Source of the DNA: Bacteroidota bacterium
GTDB taxonomy: Bacteria > Bacteroidota > Bacteroidia > Cytophagales > Cyclobacteriaceae
Assembly (NCBI GenBank): GCA_023417785.1
Contig: JAEZEH010000108.1
Location: 1-27,710, forward strand
Direction of reading: 5' to 3'
Length of the DNA stretch: 27,710 nt
A program made the translations under genes and the position numbers. Positions 14,076-21,894 of the stretch are shown here, in pieces (the first letter of the stretch is position 1; every line of letters starts with the position of its first letter). Under the pieces are notes generated by a model. The model was not told the DNA's origin and ran no database searches. It saw only the letters and a program-made list of their open reading frames with translations.

Positions 14076-16741
14076 TGGATTATTTGAATGAACACACCTG
14101 GGCCGGGCAAGTCGGCCATATTCTTGTGATCATTGCCTTTATTACCTGCATTTCGGCAATGTACGGCTACTGGCGTGCGGCAGGTGTAACGTTGCGCGAT
14201 CATACTTGGCACACAACAGCGCGTACTTATTTCATGATACACAGCCTGGCGGTTTTGGGAGTCGTCATGTTGCTTTTTTTCATGATCGCGAACCGCTTCT
14301 TCGAATACCATTATGTCTGGAAGTATTCAAACCTTTCGATGGAAGGTAAGTATATTTTTTCCTGTTTCTGGAGTGGACAGGAAGGAAGTCTCTTGCTGTG
14401 GTCTTTCTGGATTATGGTGCTGGCCTGGATCTTCGTCACTGTATCGGGGAAGTCCGCGAGCCCGGCTATGCCATTCGTTTTACTGGTTCAGGCGTTCATC
14501 TTTTCGCTTCTCCTCGGTGTATATGCGGGTGATGTAAAGATTGGCAACTCACCCTTTATTCTTATTCGCGAACTCCCTGAAAACGCCGGCATGCCCTGGG
14601 CCCGGATGAATGATTATCTCGTGAAGATTACATCATTTCAAGACGGTGTCGGCCTCAATCCGCTTCTTCAAAACTATTGGATGGTGATACATCCGCCGGT
14701 TCTTTTTCTGGGTTTTGCGGCCACTGTTTTTCCATTCGCGATTGCCCTGGGTGGAGCCGCCCGTGGCCAGGTGTCCAACGGCTGGACTAAGCGCGCTATG
14801 CCCTGGAGTATTTTTACTGTGCTGAGTCTGGGGTGTGGTATCTTGCTTGGGGGTGCCTGGGCCTATGAATCTCTGAGTTTCGGCGGTTTCTGGGCGTGGG
14901 ATCCCGTGGAGAACGCCTCACTGGTTCCCTGGATTATAATGGTGGGCGGACTTCATGCACTCCAGGTTACCCGTAAAAGGAATCGCGGCCTTTACCTTTC
15001 ACTGCTGTTTACGATAGCTCCGTTTCTTCTGGTATTATATTCCACCTTTCTTACGAGGAGCGGGATACTGGGTGAAAGCTCAGTTCACAGTTTTTCTGAA
15101 AACGGTTTATTTATCCAGCTTCTTTTGTTCCTGTTTACCATGCTGACCGTAGCCACATGGTTCATATTAAGGCACCGGAAGTTGCGCTTTATCTTCCTCT
15201 TTGGCTCAGCTTTATTATTCGCGGCGTTCTTGATTACCGGTAGCATCATGTACACCTTGCCGGTATGGCTTATTGGAGTCGCAGGTCTTTTGATCGTCAA
15301 TTATGAAAAGCATTTCGAAAACAATGGTGGCGCGATAAACAAGAGCTCTCGCGAGTTCTGGATGCTGGCGGGAGTGTTGCTCATGCTTATTTCATCCATC
15401 CAGATCACCATCTCAACTTCAGTTCCGGTATTGAACAGGATTTTTGGAACTCAACTCGATGCCTTCACCGAGATCACTTCGCGAAATCTGTTTTATCACA
15501 ATTGGCAAATTCCCGTAGCGATTATCATTACTTTTCTGGTTGGTCTTACCCAGTTTCTCAAGTACCGCCAAACCGAATGGAGGAAAGTTCTTCAGCTGCT
15601 TTGGGTTCCGGTCCTCATCGCAATTACTTGCACAATTGTTTTAGCCCTGATATTCAGATATCATCCTATTCGAGAATGGAATTTCTTCCTGTTGCTGACA
15701 GCGATTATGTTTGCCATTGTTCTAAATGCAGGCTTCGCTATTCGGATCTGGAAACAAAGTCCGTCGGAGCATGGCACAACCATCGCCCATATTGGTTTCG
15801 CTGTTCTGCTACTTGGCGCACTGATTACCGGTTCGCGCAAAGAAATCATTTCCGAAAATCGTTCCGGCTTCACACTTGAAGAGTTGAACAAAGATTTCCG
15901 AAATCAGGAAAATATACTGCTTCGCCAGGGGGATACGGTAAGAATGAATGCCTACTTCGTCAGCTACCGCGAGCGTTATAAGGAGGGCAACAAACTCCAC
16001 TACGCCATTGATTATTTCACGCCGGAAGCTAACGGTTCCGGTCAGAAGCCCGGCGATCATGCCTTCACGCTTTATCCCATGGTTCAGCTCAACGAGCAGT
16101 TTGGCAACGTCGCCGAGCCTGGAACCGGCCGCTTTCTGACGCACGACATTTTCACACATATCAAATACGCAGATATGGAGCCCTCACATCTGCAAGACGG
16201 ATACAGCAGCGATGGATTTATGGGGGAGAGTATGTATCGGGTCAAGCGTAATGCCAGCTTCAATGTAGAAAACCTTGTGTTTGAACTTTCCGACATATTT
16301 CTTGTAATGGACCCCGCTGAAAAAAGCAAACTCAATTTACAGGCGAGTGATATTGTGGTGAAGGCGGTTATCAAGGCTGATAATATTGAAACTCCGGCCG
16401 GACCGGAAATCATCGAACCTCTCTTCGTTGTTCGTGATTCAACCACGGTGATATTTCAGGATGTTTATTCCGCTGAGCTTGACACGCGGGTGCGTATCGC
16501 TGAGCTGTCGCAGGAAGAAAATACTCTGGTACTCGGCATTCGTCAACGCGAGTTCGTGGTTATGCAAGCCCTGATTTTCCCTGGCATGAATGTTCTTTGG
16601 ACTGGCTGTGTAATGATGATCCTGGGTTGTGCCATCTCCCTTCGGAAATATTTCGCAACGTCACCGAAACGAAGATCGTCACTCACGCCAGCGTACAATC
16701 CAACTGCCATTGAAACCCGACCTGGAGACATGGCGAAGTAA
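14075..16741 (+). CDS. ccmF: Cytochrome c haem lyase subunit CcmF
   Basis: An 888-residue multi-helix membrane protein that joins haem to apocytochrome c. Family landmarks are FWSGQEGSLLLW (98-109), WMVIHPPVLFLGF (202-214), the haem-binding tryptophan-rich loop GGFWAWDPVENASLVPW (270-286), and TRSGILGESSVHSF (327-340). Conserved haem-ligand histidines are expected at H206, H294 and H338. After about 12-14 membrane helices a large periplasmic domain (roughly 590-820) precedes a last helix at about 838-855, as in full-length CcmF. It overlaps ccmE by one base. Its place opposite nrfHA suggests that it matures NrfHA, including the CxxCK haem, but it may serve all c-type cytochromes of the cell. 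Confidence 0.95.
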   Translation: MDYLNEHTWAGQVGHILVIIAFITCISAMYGYWRAAGVTLRDHTWHTTARTYFMIHSLAVLGVVMLLFFMIANRFFEYHYVWKYSNLSMEGKYIFSCFWSGQEGSLLLWSFWIMVLAWIFVTVSGKSASPAMPFVLLVQAFIFSLLLGVYAGDVKIGNSPFILIRELPENAGMPWARMNDYLVKITSFQDGVGLNPLLQNYWMVIHPPVLFLGFAATVFPFAIALGGAARGQVSNGWTKRAMPWSIFTVLSLGCGILLGGAWAYESLSFGGFWAWDPVENASLVPWIIMVGGLHALQVTRKRNRGLYLSLLFTIAPFLLVLYSTFLTRSGILGESSVHSFSENGLFIQLLLFLFTMLTVATWFILRHRKLRFIFLFGSALLFAAFLITGSIMYTLPVWLIGVAGLLIVNYEKHFENNGGAINKSSREFWMLAGVLLMLISSIQITISTSVPVLNRIFGTQLDAFTEITSRNLFYHNWQIPVAIIITFLVGLTQFLKYRQTEWRKVLQLLWVPVLIAITCTIVLALIFRYHPIREWNFFLLLTAIMFAIVLNAGFAIRIWKQSPSEHGTTIAHIGFAVLLLGALITGSRKEIISENRSGFTLEELNKDFRNQENILLRQGDTVRMNAYFVSYRERYKEGNKLHYAIDYFTPEANGSGQKPGDHAFTLYPMVQLNEQFGNVAEPGTGRFLTHDIFTHIKYADMEPSHLQDGYSSDGFMGESMYRVKRNASFNVENLVFELSDIFLVMDPAEKSKLNLQASDIVVKAVIKADNIETPAGPEIIEPLFVVRDSTTVIFQDVYSAELDTRVRIAELSQEENTLVLGIRQREFVVMQALIFPGMNVLWTGCVMMILGCAISLRKYFATSPKRRSSLTPAYNPTAIETRPGDMAK

Positions 16742-16829
16742 AAGTCTCGGTCTATCAACGTCACACCGGCGCGCGCCAGATTTTTTATGGAATCAGAGGA
16801 TTGCGTACATTTAGTTTTCATCCCTCCAT

Positions 16830-18545
16830 ATGAAGCTCATATACATCTTCTTAGTTGCCCTCATTCCAACCTTTGCTTTCGGCCAAAATCCCACGCTTAC
16901 ATTGATCCGAAACGTCAATGTTGTTGATGTCCGAAATGGTAAACTGCTTCCCGGAACCAATGTTGTAGTGGAAGGAAAACTGATTCAAGATGTATCAAAG
17001 AAACAAATGAAGCTTCAGGCCGGAACAGAGGTTATCGATGGAACAGGCAAATACCTGATGCCGGGACTGACCGATGGTCATATTCACTTCTTCCAATCAG
17101 GTGGCTTGTACACCCGTCCCGATGCCATCAACCTTACCAACGTCGTTTCATACCAGGCTGAAATTGAAAACGGTAAACGGGCGATTCCCGATTACCTTAG
17201 CAGATACCTTCGGTTGGGAATCACGACCATCTCGGATGTGGGCGGACCTATGCGAAATTTCTCGATCCGCGATTCCCTTTCAAAAAACCATCTTTCTCCT
17301 GACGTGCTTGTCACCGGCCCTTTGTTCTCCATGGTGAGTAACGATGAAACAACCATCGGTTCCGACGCACCCATTGTAAAAATCAGTACGATTGCAGCCG
17401 CCGACTCCCTGCTCGAAATAATGCTTCCCCTTAAACCGGACTATATCAAGATCTGGTACATTGTTACCCCGGATCTACCCGCCGATAAGACTTTTCCCGT
17501 CGTAAAGCATATTTCCGACAAAGCACATCAGGCCGGATTGAAGTTGGCGGTCCATGCCACCCAACTCCAGACCGCCACGCTGGCCGTCGAAGCTGGAGCC
17601 GATATTCTTGTACATAGCGTTGACGACGGCCCAATCCCGGAATCGCTGATCAGGATTATGGTTGACCGAAACGTTTCGTACATCCCGACCCTAACTGTTT
17701 TGGGTAACTACATCAAGACATTTACTGGCAAGGGATACCAAAACGACCATGATATCGCTTTTGGCAATCCTTTCTTTTACGGCTCACTTTCAGATCTGGA
17801 ATGGATTCCGTCGGAACATATCCCGCCTCATATCAAAACAATGCGTGAAAACGGAGTTCCGACAATTATCGAACGAATGGATTCCATGATGGCCGCGAAC
17901 CTCAATGCATTGAGCTCAGCGAAGGTGAATATCGTAGCAGGCACAGACGCCGGAAATATAGGAACAATGCACGCATCCTCTTATCTGAACGAACTCCTCG
18001 CTATGCAGCGTGCCGGCATGACGGTTCCGGATGTTTTGAGGTCGGCCACCCTCAATGGCGCAAAGGCTTTCCGTACCAATACCGGTTCAGTTGAAAAAGG
18101 CAAAGAGGCTGATCTGGTGTTGTTGAATGAAAATCCATTGGAGTCTTTGGAAAACCTGACGTCGATTTCTCATATCTTTAATAATGGCGTCGTTTTGAAG
18201 GCTGATACCCTGATTTCGGAAACCCCCGAAATGACGGTTCAACGTCAGCTTAACGCTTATAACGCAAGGTCAATAGAGGCGTTCCTGGATACATATTCAG
18301 AGGATATCGAGCTATACACCTTTCCAGATAAACTTATATCAAAAGGGAAGGATGCTCTTCGCACAAACTATGACGAAATGTTCCGCAATCTGAATTATCT
18401 GCATTGCAAGATTGAGAAACGCATCGTTCTCGGAAACAAAATCATCGACCACGAACGCGTGAAGTTCAATGACCAGACAGTCCAGGCGGTAGCCGTGTAC
18501 GAAGTTGAGAACGGCAAAATCGTGCGGGTAACTTTTCTGGAATAA
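16830..18545 (+). CDS. Secreted metal-dependent amidohydrolase with C-terminal SnoaL-like domain
   Basis: A 571-residue protein with a signal peptide (cut near FAFGQ). Residues 25-450 form an imidazolonepropionase-like amidohydrolase barrel. HIH at H84 and H86, a likely bridging lysine at K207 (DYIKIWY), metal ligands H242 (AVHATQ) and H262 (LVHSVDD), and the catalytic aspartate D373 in GTDAG form the full metal site. The tail ASLNELL-like helix and EADLVLLNENPLESLENL (about 425-442) close the barrel. About 465-571 is an added SnoaL/NTF2-like domain (IEAFLDTYSEDIELYTFPDKLISKGKDALR). The substrate is unknown; hydrolysis of a peptide-like or cyclic amide is typical for the family. It is 88 bp behind ccmF but seems unrelated in function. 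Confidence 0.88.
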   Translation: MKLIYIFLVALIPTFAFGQNPTLTLIRNVNVVDVRNGKLLPGTNVVVEGKLIQDVSKKQMKLQAGTEVIDGTGKYLMPGLTDGHIHFFQSGGLYTRPDAINLTNVVSYQAEIENGKRAIPDYLSRYLRLGITTISDVGGPMRNFSIRDSLSKNHLSPDVLVTGPLFSMVSNDETTIGSDAPIVKISTIAAADSLLEIMLPLKPDYIKIWYIVTPDLPADKTFPVVKHISDKAHQAGLKLAVHATQLQTATLAVEAGADILVHSVDDGPIPESLIRIMVDRNVSYIPTLTVLGNYIKTFTGKGYQNDHDIAFGNPFFYGSLSDLEWIPSEHIPPHIKTMRENGVPTIIERMDSMMAANLNALSSAKVNIVAGTDAGNIGTMHASSYLNELLAMQRAGMTVPDVLRSATLNGAKAFRTNTGSVEKGKEADLVLLNENPLESLENLTSISHIFNNGVVLKADTLISETPEMTVQRQLNAYNARSIEAFLDTYSEDIELYTFPDKLISKGKDALRTNYDEMFRNLNYLHCKIEKRIVLGNKIIDHERVKFNDQTVQAVAVYEVENGKIVRVTFLE

Positions 18546-18996
18546 GTTAACTGCCTAAATCGCCAGTGTATTTAGAAAAGCGATCAATTCGTCCTACGAT
18601 GCGCATTCCTTCCAGCCAAAACATGTTTTTCCAATCAGATTGTGGATTACTTTGTGTAATTGTGCACAACTACCTGTCCGCCTTAGTCAACTAAAGAATG
18701 AGGACCGCGTACCCAATCAAGATCTCCGCAAAGTTCTTTGCTACCTCATCTGTAAGTCGGTTAACAGCCTTATACCCCCAAATTCCTGAGGCACTGTATA
18801 TTAATTCAAGACCCTTTTAACACAGAATCAATAAACGCGGTAAATGCCTTGTATCAAATGCATTAGACTAGCATTTCAACCATAGTATCTTAATTATCAA
18901 TGCATTATACCATATATTTCAATTGATAATTAAAGTCCCGCCTGGACAATATCTTGCCACTTTGAATTCAAAAATTCCTGGGGACTCGCTTTCATC
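18546..18996. other. Gene-free 451-bp region with inverted repeats
   Basis: This AT-rich gap lies between the 3' ends of the convergent amidohydrolase and thioredoxin genes. No ORF with family resemblance and no recognisable RNA gene was found on either strand. It contains a perfect 12-bp inverted repeat (listed separately) and a 6-bp one, AAATGC (18856-18861) with GCATTT (18871-18876). Neither is followed by a T run, so they are not typical terminators. It could hold a decayed gene or a small RNA, but nothing shows this directly. Confidence 0.5.
18890..18933. repeat. Perfect 12-bp inverted repeat, 20-base loop
   Basis: TTAATTATCAAT (18890-18901) pairs exactly with ATTGATAATTAA (18922-18933). 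The arms are almost purely AT, so the hairpin would be weak; there is no T tract on either side. It may be a protein-binding palindrome, a transcript end shared by the convergent genes, or chance in AT-rich DNA. Confidence 0.6.
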
Positions 18997-19371
18997 CTAA
19001 CTTTTTGTTTCCTCCGGCTCCTTCAAAAGTTGCTCTTCAATCACCTGTTTGAAAACATTCTTCGGAAATGCACCAGGCTGGATCATCGGAGCTCCCTTTG
19101 CCGGGATAAACAGAAAAGTAGGAATACTCCGGATTCCAAAAACCGATGAAAGCTCCTCTTCCTTTTCCGTATCAACTTTGTAAATAAGAACCCTGCCTTC
19201 ATATTCTTTGCCGAGTTCTTCGAGGACCGGTGCTACCATTTTACAAGGGCCGCACCAGTCAGCATAAAAATCAATTATCGCAGGAAGGTTGCCTTCATAT
19301 TTCCATTCCTGTGATTTCGTATAGTCAAACACCTTTTGCTTGAATTCCTCTGTCGTTAGCTTGATAGTCAT
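18997..19371 (-). CDS. trxA: Thioredoxin
   Basis: A 124-residue thioredoxin with the redox-active WCGPC at C40 and C43 (FYADWCGPCKMVAPVLEEL) and the cis-proline at P84 (IRSIPTFLF). KVDTEKEEELSSVFGI is the usual beta3-alpha3 region. There is no signal peptide, so it is cytoplasmic and reduces protein disulfides. The start chosen is the ATG at 19371; the frame continues upstream to a TTG at 19392 that would add seven residues (reading YSKYSH) with no support. It has its own transcript on the minus strand, divergent from the imuA cassette with 272 bp between, and convergent with the amidohydrolase. A 'thioredoxin family' label is safer than a strict trxA orthology. Confidence 0.93.
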   Translation of the reverse strand: MTIKLTTEEFKQKVFDYTKSQEWKYEGNLPAIIDFYADWCGPCKMVAPVLEELGKEYEGRVLIYKVDTEKEEELSSVFGIRSIPTFLFIPAKGAPMIQPGAFPKNVFKQVIEEQLLKEPEETKS

Positions 19372-19581
19372 ATGTGAATATTTTGAGTACAAAAATCCTA
19401 AATCACTAATCCAGTTTCTGTAATAAAAATCACAGTCAGCAAAGAACCCTTCATTTATCGTTCCGCAAATTCTCTGGTTATGGATGCTCGTTAAGATTAA
19501 TCCTATATTTTAATATATATCATATAAACTCCTGTTGATCAGCAAAATAATAATATACTAATTTCATCATATCTATTTTAC

Positions 19582-19612
19582 TTAGTTGGTATTAAACTAA
19601 TGGTATTAGTTT
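19582..19612 (+). promoter_or_regulatory. Candidate SOS-type operator upstream of imuA (TTAGTT half-sites)
   Basis: Three half-sites lie in a row: TTAGTT (19582-19587), AACTAA (19595-19600) and TTAGTT (19606-19611). The last two form a perfect 7-bp palindrome with a 5-base spacer, AAACTAATGGTATTAGTTT (19594-19612). The first two form a second inverted repeat with a 7-base spacer, and GGTATTA is repeated at 19588 and 19602. The array ends two bases before the -7 box, so a bound repressor would block the promoter. The cassette it precedes is typically under damage control, so a LexA-like repressor is the likely ligand. Confidence 0.65.
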
Positions 19613-19613
19613 T

Positions 19614-19621
19614 TATATTTG
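19614..19621 (+). promoter_or_regulatory. Promoter -7 element of imuA-imuB-dnaE2
   Basis: TATATTTG is an exact match to the Bacteroidota -7 consensus TAnnTTTG. A TTG at 19586-19588 lies 25 bp upstream, slightly more than the usual 17-23 bp, and sits inside the palindromic array. Transcription would start about 15-17 bp before the imuA ATG at 19644. Confidence 0.75.
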
Positions 19622-19643
19622 CTCTATGTAAGTCAGGAAAGAC

Positions 19644-20387
19644 ATGAATGAGGGGAATAAAGAAAATATCATTGCGGCATTGCAGGCAGATATTCTGAAG
19701 CTGCAAGGCTTTAAACAGCCCGATGCCGGGGGCATTGATCCGGGACTGGGGCCGATAAACGCGGCCTTTCCGAATCGAACATTCCCGACAGGAGCAATTC
19801 ATGAATTCCTGGCCAACAGCCCTGAAGATACAGCCGCAACTTGTGGTTTTGTTTCCGGAATACTTGGCTCTCTTGCCGGAGATTCAGGTAACGTATTATG
19901 GATCAGCACTTCGCCCAGGGTATTCCCACCAGCGTTAAAACGTTTCGGCATAAAGCCAGAGCATGTCTTTTTTATTCACCTGCGAACTCAACAACACATT
20001 CTTTGGGCTATGGAAGAAGCGTTGAAATGCAGGGCGATTTCCGCCGTGATCGCTGAGATCAAAGACCTGAGTTTCACCGCATCGAGAAGGCTACAATTGG
20101 CAGTTGAAGAAAGCCAGGTCACCGGATTCGTCCTTCGTCAAAATGTAAAAAGCCTCAACACCACGGCTTCCGTTGCCAAATGGAGAATCACCTCCATCCC
20201 CAGTGAACCCATTGATGACCTTCCGGGACTTGGATATCCTTCGTGGCGGGTCGAGTTATTGCGGATCCGAAACGGAAAACCTGGTGTATGGGAAATGAAA
20301 TGGACTCCTACCGGATTTAAAGCCGTAACGCAGGAGGATTCAGTTTTTTCGATACATACTCAATCACAAAACAGAAAGACGGGATGA
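19644..20387 (+). CDS. imuA: ImuA, accessory factor of translesion synthesis
   Basis: A 247-residue RecA/SulA-like protein, first gene of an imuA-imuB-dnaE2 mutagenesis cassette. Recognised by FPNRTFPTGAIHEFL near the N-terminus, the strand GNVLWISTSPRVFPPALKRFGI, HVFFIHLRTQQHILWAMEEALKC and the core helix region AVIAEIKDLSFTASRRLQLAVEES. The position where RecA has its Walker A loop reads ANSPEDTAATCGF, which lacks the GK[ST] signature, so ATP binding is doubtful. ImuA proteins work with ImuB and DnaE2 to bypass DNA damage and cause induced mutations. The start has an AGGAAAG ribosome-binding site four bases upstream. One base separates its stop from the imuB start. Confidence 0.88.
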   Translation: MNEGNKENIIAALQADILKLQGFKQPDAGGIDPGLGPINAAFPNRTFPTGAIHEFLANSPEDTAATCGFVSGILGSLAGDSGNVLWISTSPRVFPPALKRFGIKPEHVFFIHLRTQQHILWAMEEALKCRAISAVIAEIKDLSFTASRRLQLAVEESQVTGFVLRQNVKSLNTTASVAKWRITSIPSEPIDDLPGLGYPSWRVELLRIRNGKPGVWEMKWTPTGFKAVTQEDSVFSIHTQSQNRKTG

Positions 20388-20388
20388 T

Positions 20389-21888
20389 ATGCAGAAGCGT
20401 TTTGTATCGGTGTGGTTTCGCCATCTTATGACGGACTGGTTCGCGATCCGCGATCCTCAGTTAAAAAGTGTACCCTTCGTACTTCGGACTCCCGTTCATG
20501 GCCGGATGATTATTACTGCTGTCAATGAAATCGCTCTTGAACAGTCAATAACCATGGGCACTGTACTGGCAGATGCCAAGGCGGTTATTCCTGATCTGGT
20601 GGTCCACGACGACCTTCCTGATCTTCCTGTCAGACTTTTAAATCGTGTCGCGGAATGGTGTATCCGTTTTTCGCCGACAGTAGCTATTGATCCTCCCGAT
20701 GGTCTTCTTCTCGATGTAACGGGCTGCGCTCATTTGTGGGGTGGGGAAACCCAATACCTGGAGGACATCAACACCAAGCTAAGAAGGAGAGGCTATGTGG
20801 TAAGATCCGCCCTTGCAGATACGCCCGGACTCGCCTGGGCTATGGCCCGGTTTGGCAGCAAACCCCTGATTGTTGAACCGGGATCAGTTTTAAACGCCCT
20901 ATTACCATTACCACCCGAAGCGCTGCGGCTGGACGCGGAAACAATATCCAGGCTTCACCGCCTCGGTCTTCATCAAATCAAACAGTTTTTGCAAATGCCT
21001 CGACCTGCGTTGAGGCGTCGTTTCGGTCCCGCTATCCTGCATCAGCTGGATAAAGCCCTTGGTCAGGAAATGGAAATCCTCAATCCCGTTATTCCGGTTG
21101 AACCGTATCAGGAAAGGTTACCCTGTATGGAACCGGTTCTGACTCTCCCCGGGATTGAACTGGCCCTTCAGCAATTGTTGGAGAAACTATGTAACCGGCT
21201 AAAAGCTGACCAGAAAGGATTGCGATCTTCCGTGTTCAAAGGATATCGGGTCGATGGGAAAATGATTTCGATCGATATCGGCACAAGCCGGCCATCCCAT
21301 CATGTTACCCATTTGTTCAAATTGTTCGAACTCAAAATTTCAACCCTTGAACCCGGAATGGGTATCGAACTATTTGTTCTGGAAGCTCCCAAAGTTGATG
21401 ATCATCAACCCAGACAGGAAAAAATGTGGGATGCATCCGGCGGGCTGGAAGATATTCGTCTGGCGGAATTGCTTGACCGCCTCGCAGGAAAAATCAGCGC
21501 ACATTCCATTCACCGGTTTTTACCCGACGAACATTACTGGCCCGAACGATCGGTTAAAGAAGCTGCTTCGATGGAGGATAACCCCGGTACACACTGGCAA
21601 TCAGGAGTGCAAAGACCCGTTCAACTACTTCGTTTACCGGAAAAGATAGAAGTAACGGCGCCGATCCCTGATTATCCGCCCATGCTATTCAGGTATAAAG
21701 GAAAGATTCACAAAATCGTGCGCGCAGATGGACCCGAGCGTATAGAGCAGGAGTGGTGGATCCAACAGGGACAGCATCGGGATTATTACTGTGTCGAGGA
21801 CGAAGAAGGAAAACGGTACTGGCTGTTCCGGCTAGGCCATTATGACGATAAGGTCTACCAATGGTTCCTACACGGTTTTTTTGCCTGA
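20389..21888 (+). CDS. imuB: ImuB, Y-family DNA polymerase-like protein lacking catalytic residues
   Basis: A 499-residue member of the DinB/Y-family fold that acts as a hub for DnaE2 in translesion synthesis. Palm and finger landmarks are present (IALEQSITMGTVLADAKAVIPDL; CIRFSPTVAIDPPDGLLLDVTGCAHLWGG at about 91-119). The little-finger part follows (LPGIELALQQLLEKLCNRL), then a family-specific C-terminal region. The polymerase acidic residues are not kept: the N-terminal DxD position reads VSVWFRHL, and the SxxDE motif reads AIDPPDG, with proline in place of the glutamate. That is as expected for ImuB, a non-catalytic relative. A clear beta-clamp motif (QLxLF) was not found. Lies between imuA and dnaE2 in the same transcript. 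Confidence 0.92.
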   Translation: MQKRFVSVWFRHLMTDWFAIRDPQLKSVPFVLRTPVHGRMIITAVNEIALEQSITMGTVLADAKAVIPDLVVHDDLPDLPVRLLNRVAEWCIRFSPTVAIDPPDGLLLDVTGCAHLWGGETQYLEDINTKLRRRGYVVRSALADTPGLAWAMARFGSKPLIVEPGSVLNALLPLPPEALRLDAETISRLHRLGLHQIKQFLQMPRPALRRRFGPAILHQLDKALGQEMEILNPVIPVEPYQERLPCMEPVLTLPGIELALQQLLEKLCNRLKADQKGLRSSVFKGYRVDGKMISIDIGTSRPSHHVTHLFKLFELKISTLEPGMGIELFVLEAPKVDDHQPRQEKMWDASGGLEDIRLAELLDRLAGKISAHSIHRFLPDEHYWPERSVKEAASMEDNPGTHWQSGVQRPVQLLRLPEKIEVTAPIPDYPPMLFRYKGKIHKIVRADGPERIEQEWWIQQGQHRDYYCVEDEEGKRYWLFRLGHYDDKVYQWFLHGFFA

Positions 21889-21894
21889 GTTGAA

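Noticed and set aside
18856..18876. Terminator hairpin AAATGC-N9-GCATTT
   Set aside because: The stem is only 6 bp and no T run follows on either strand.
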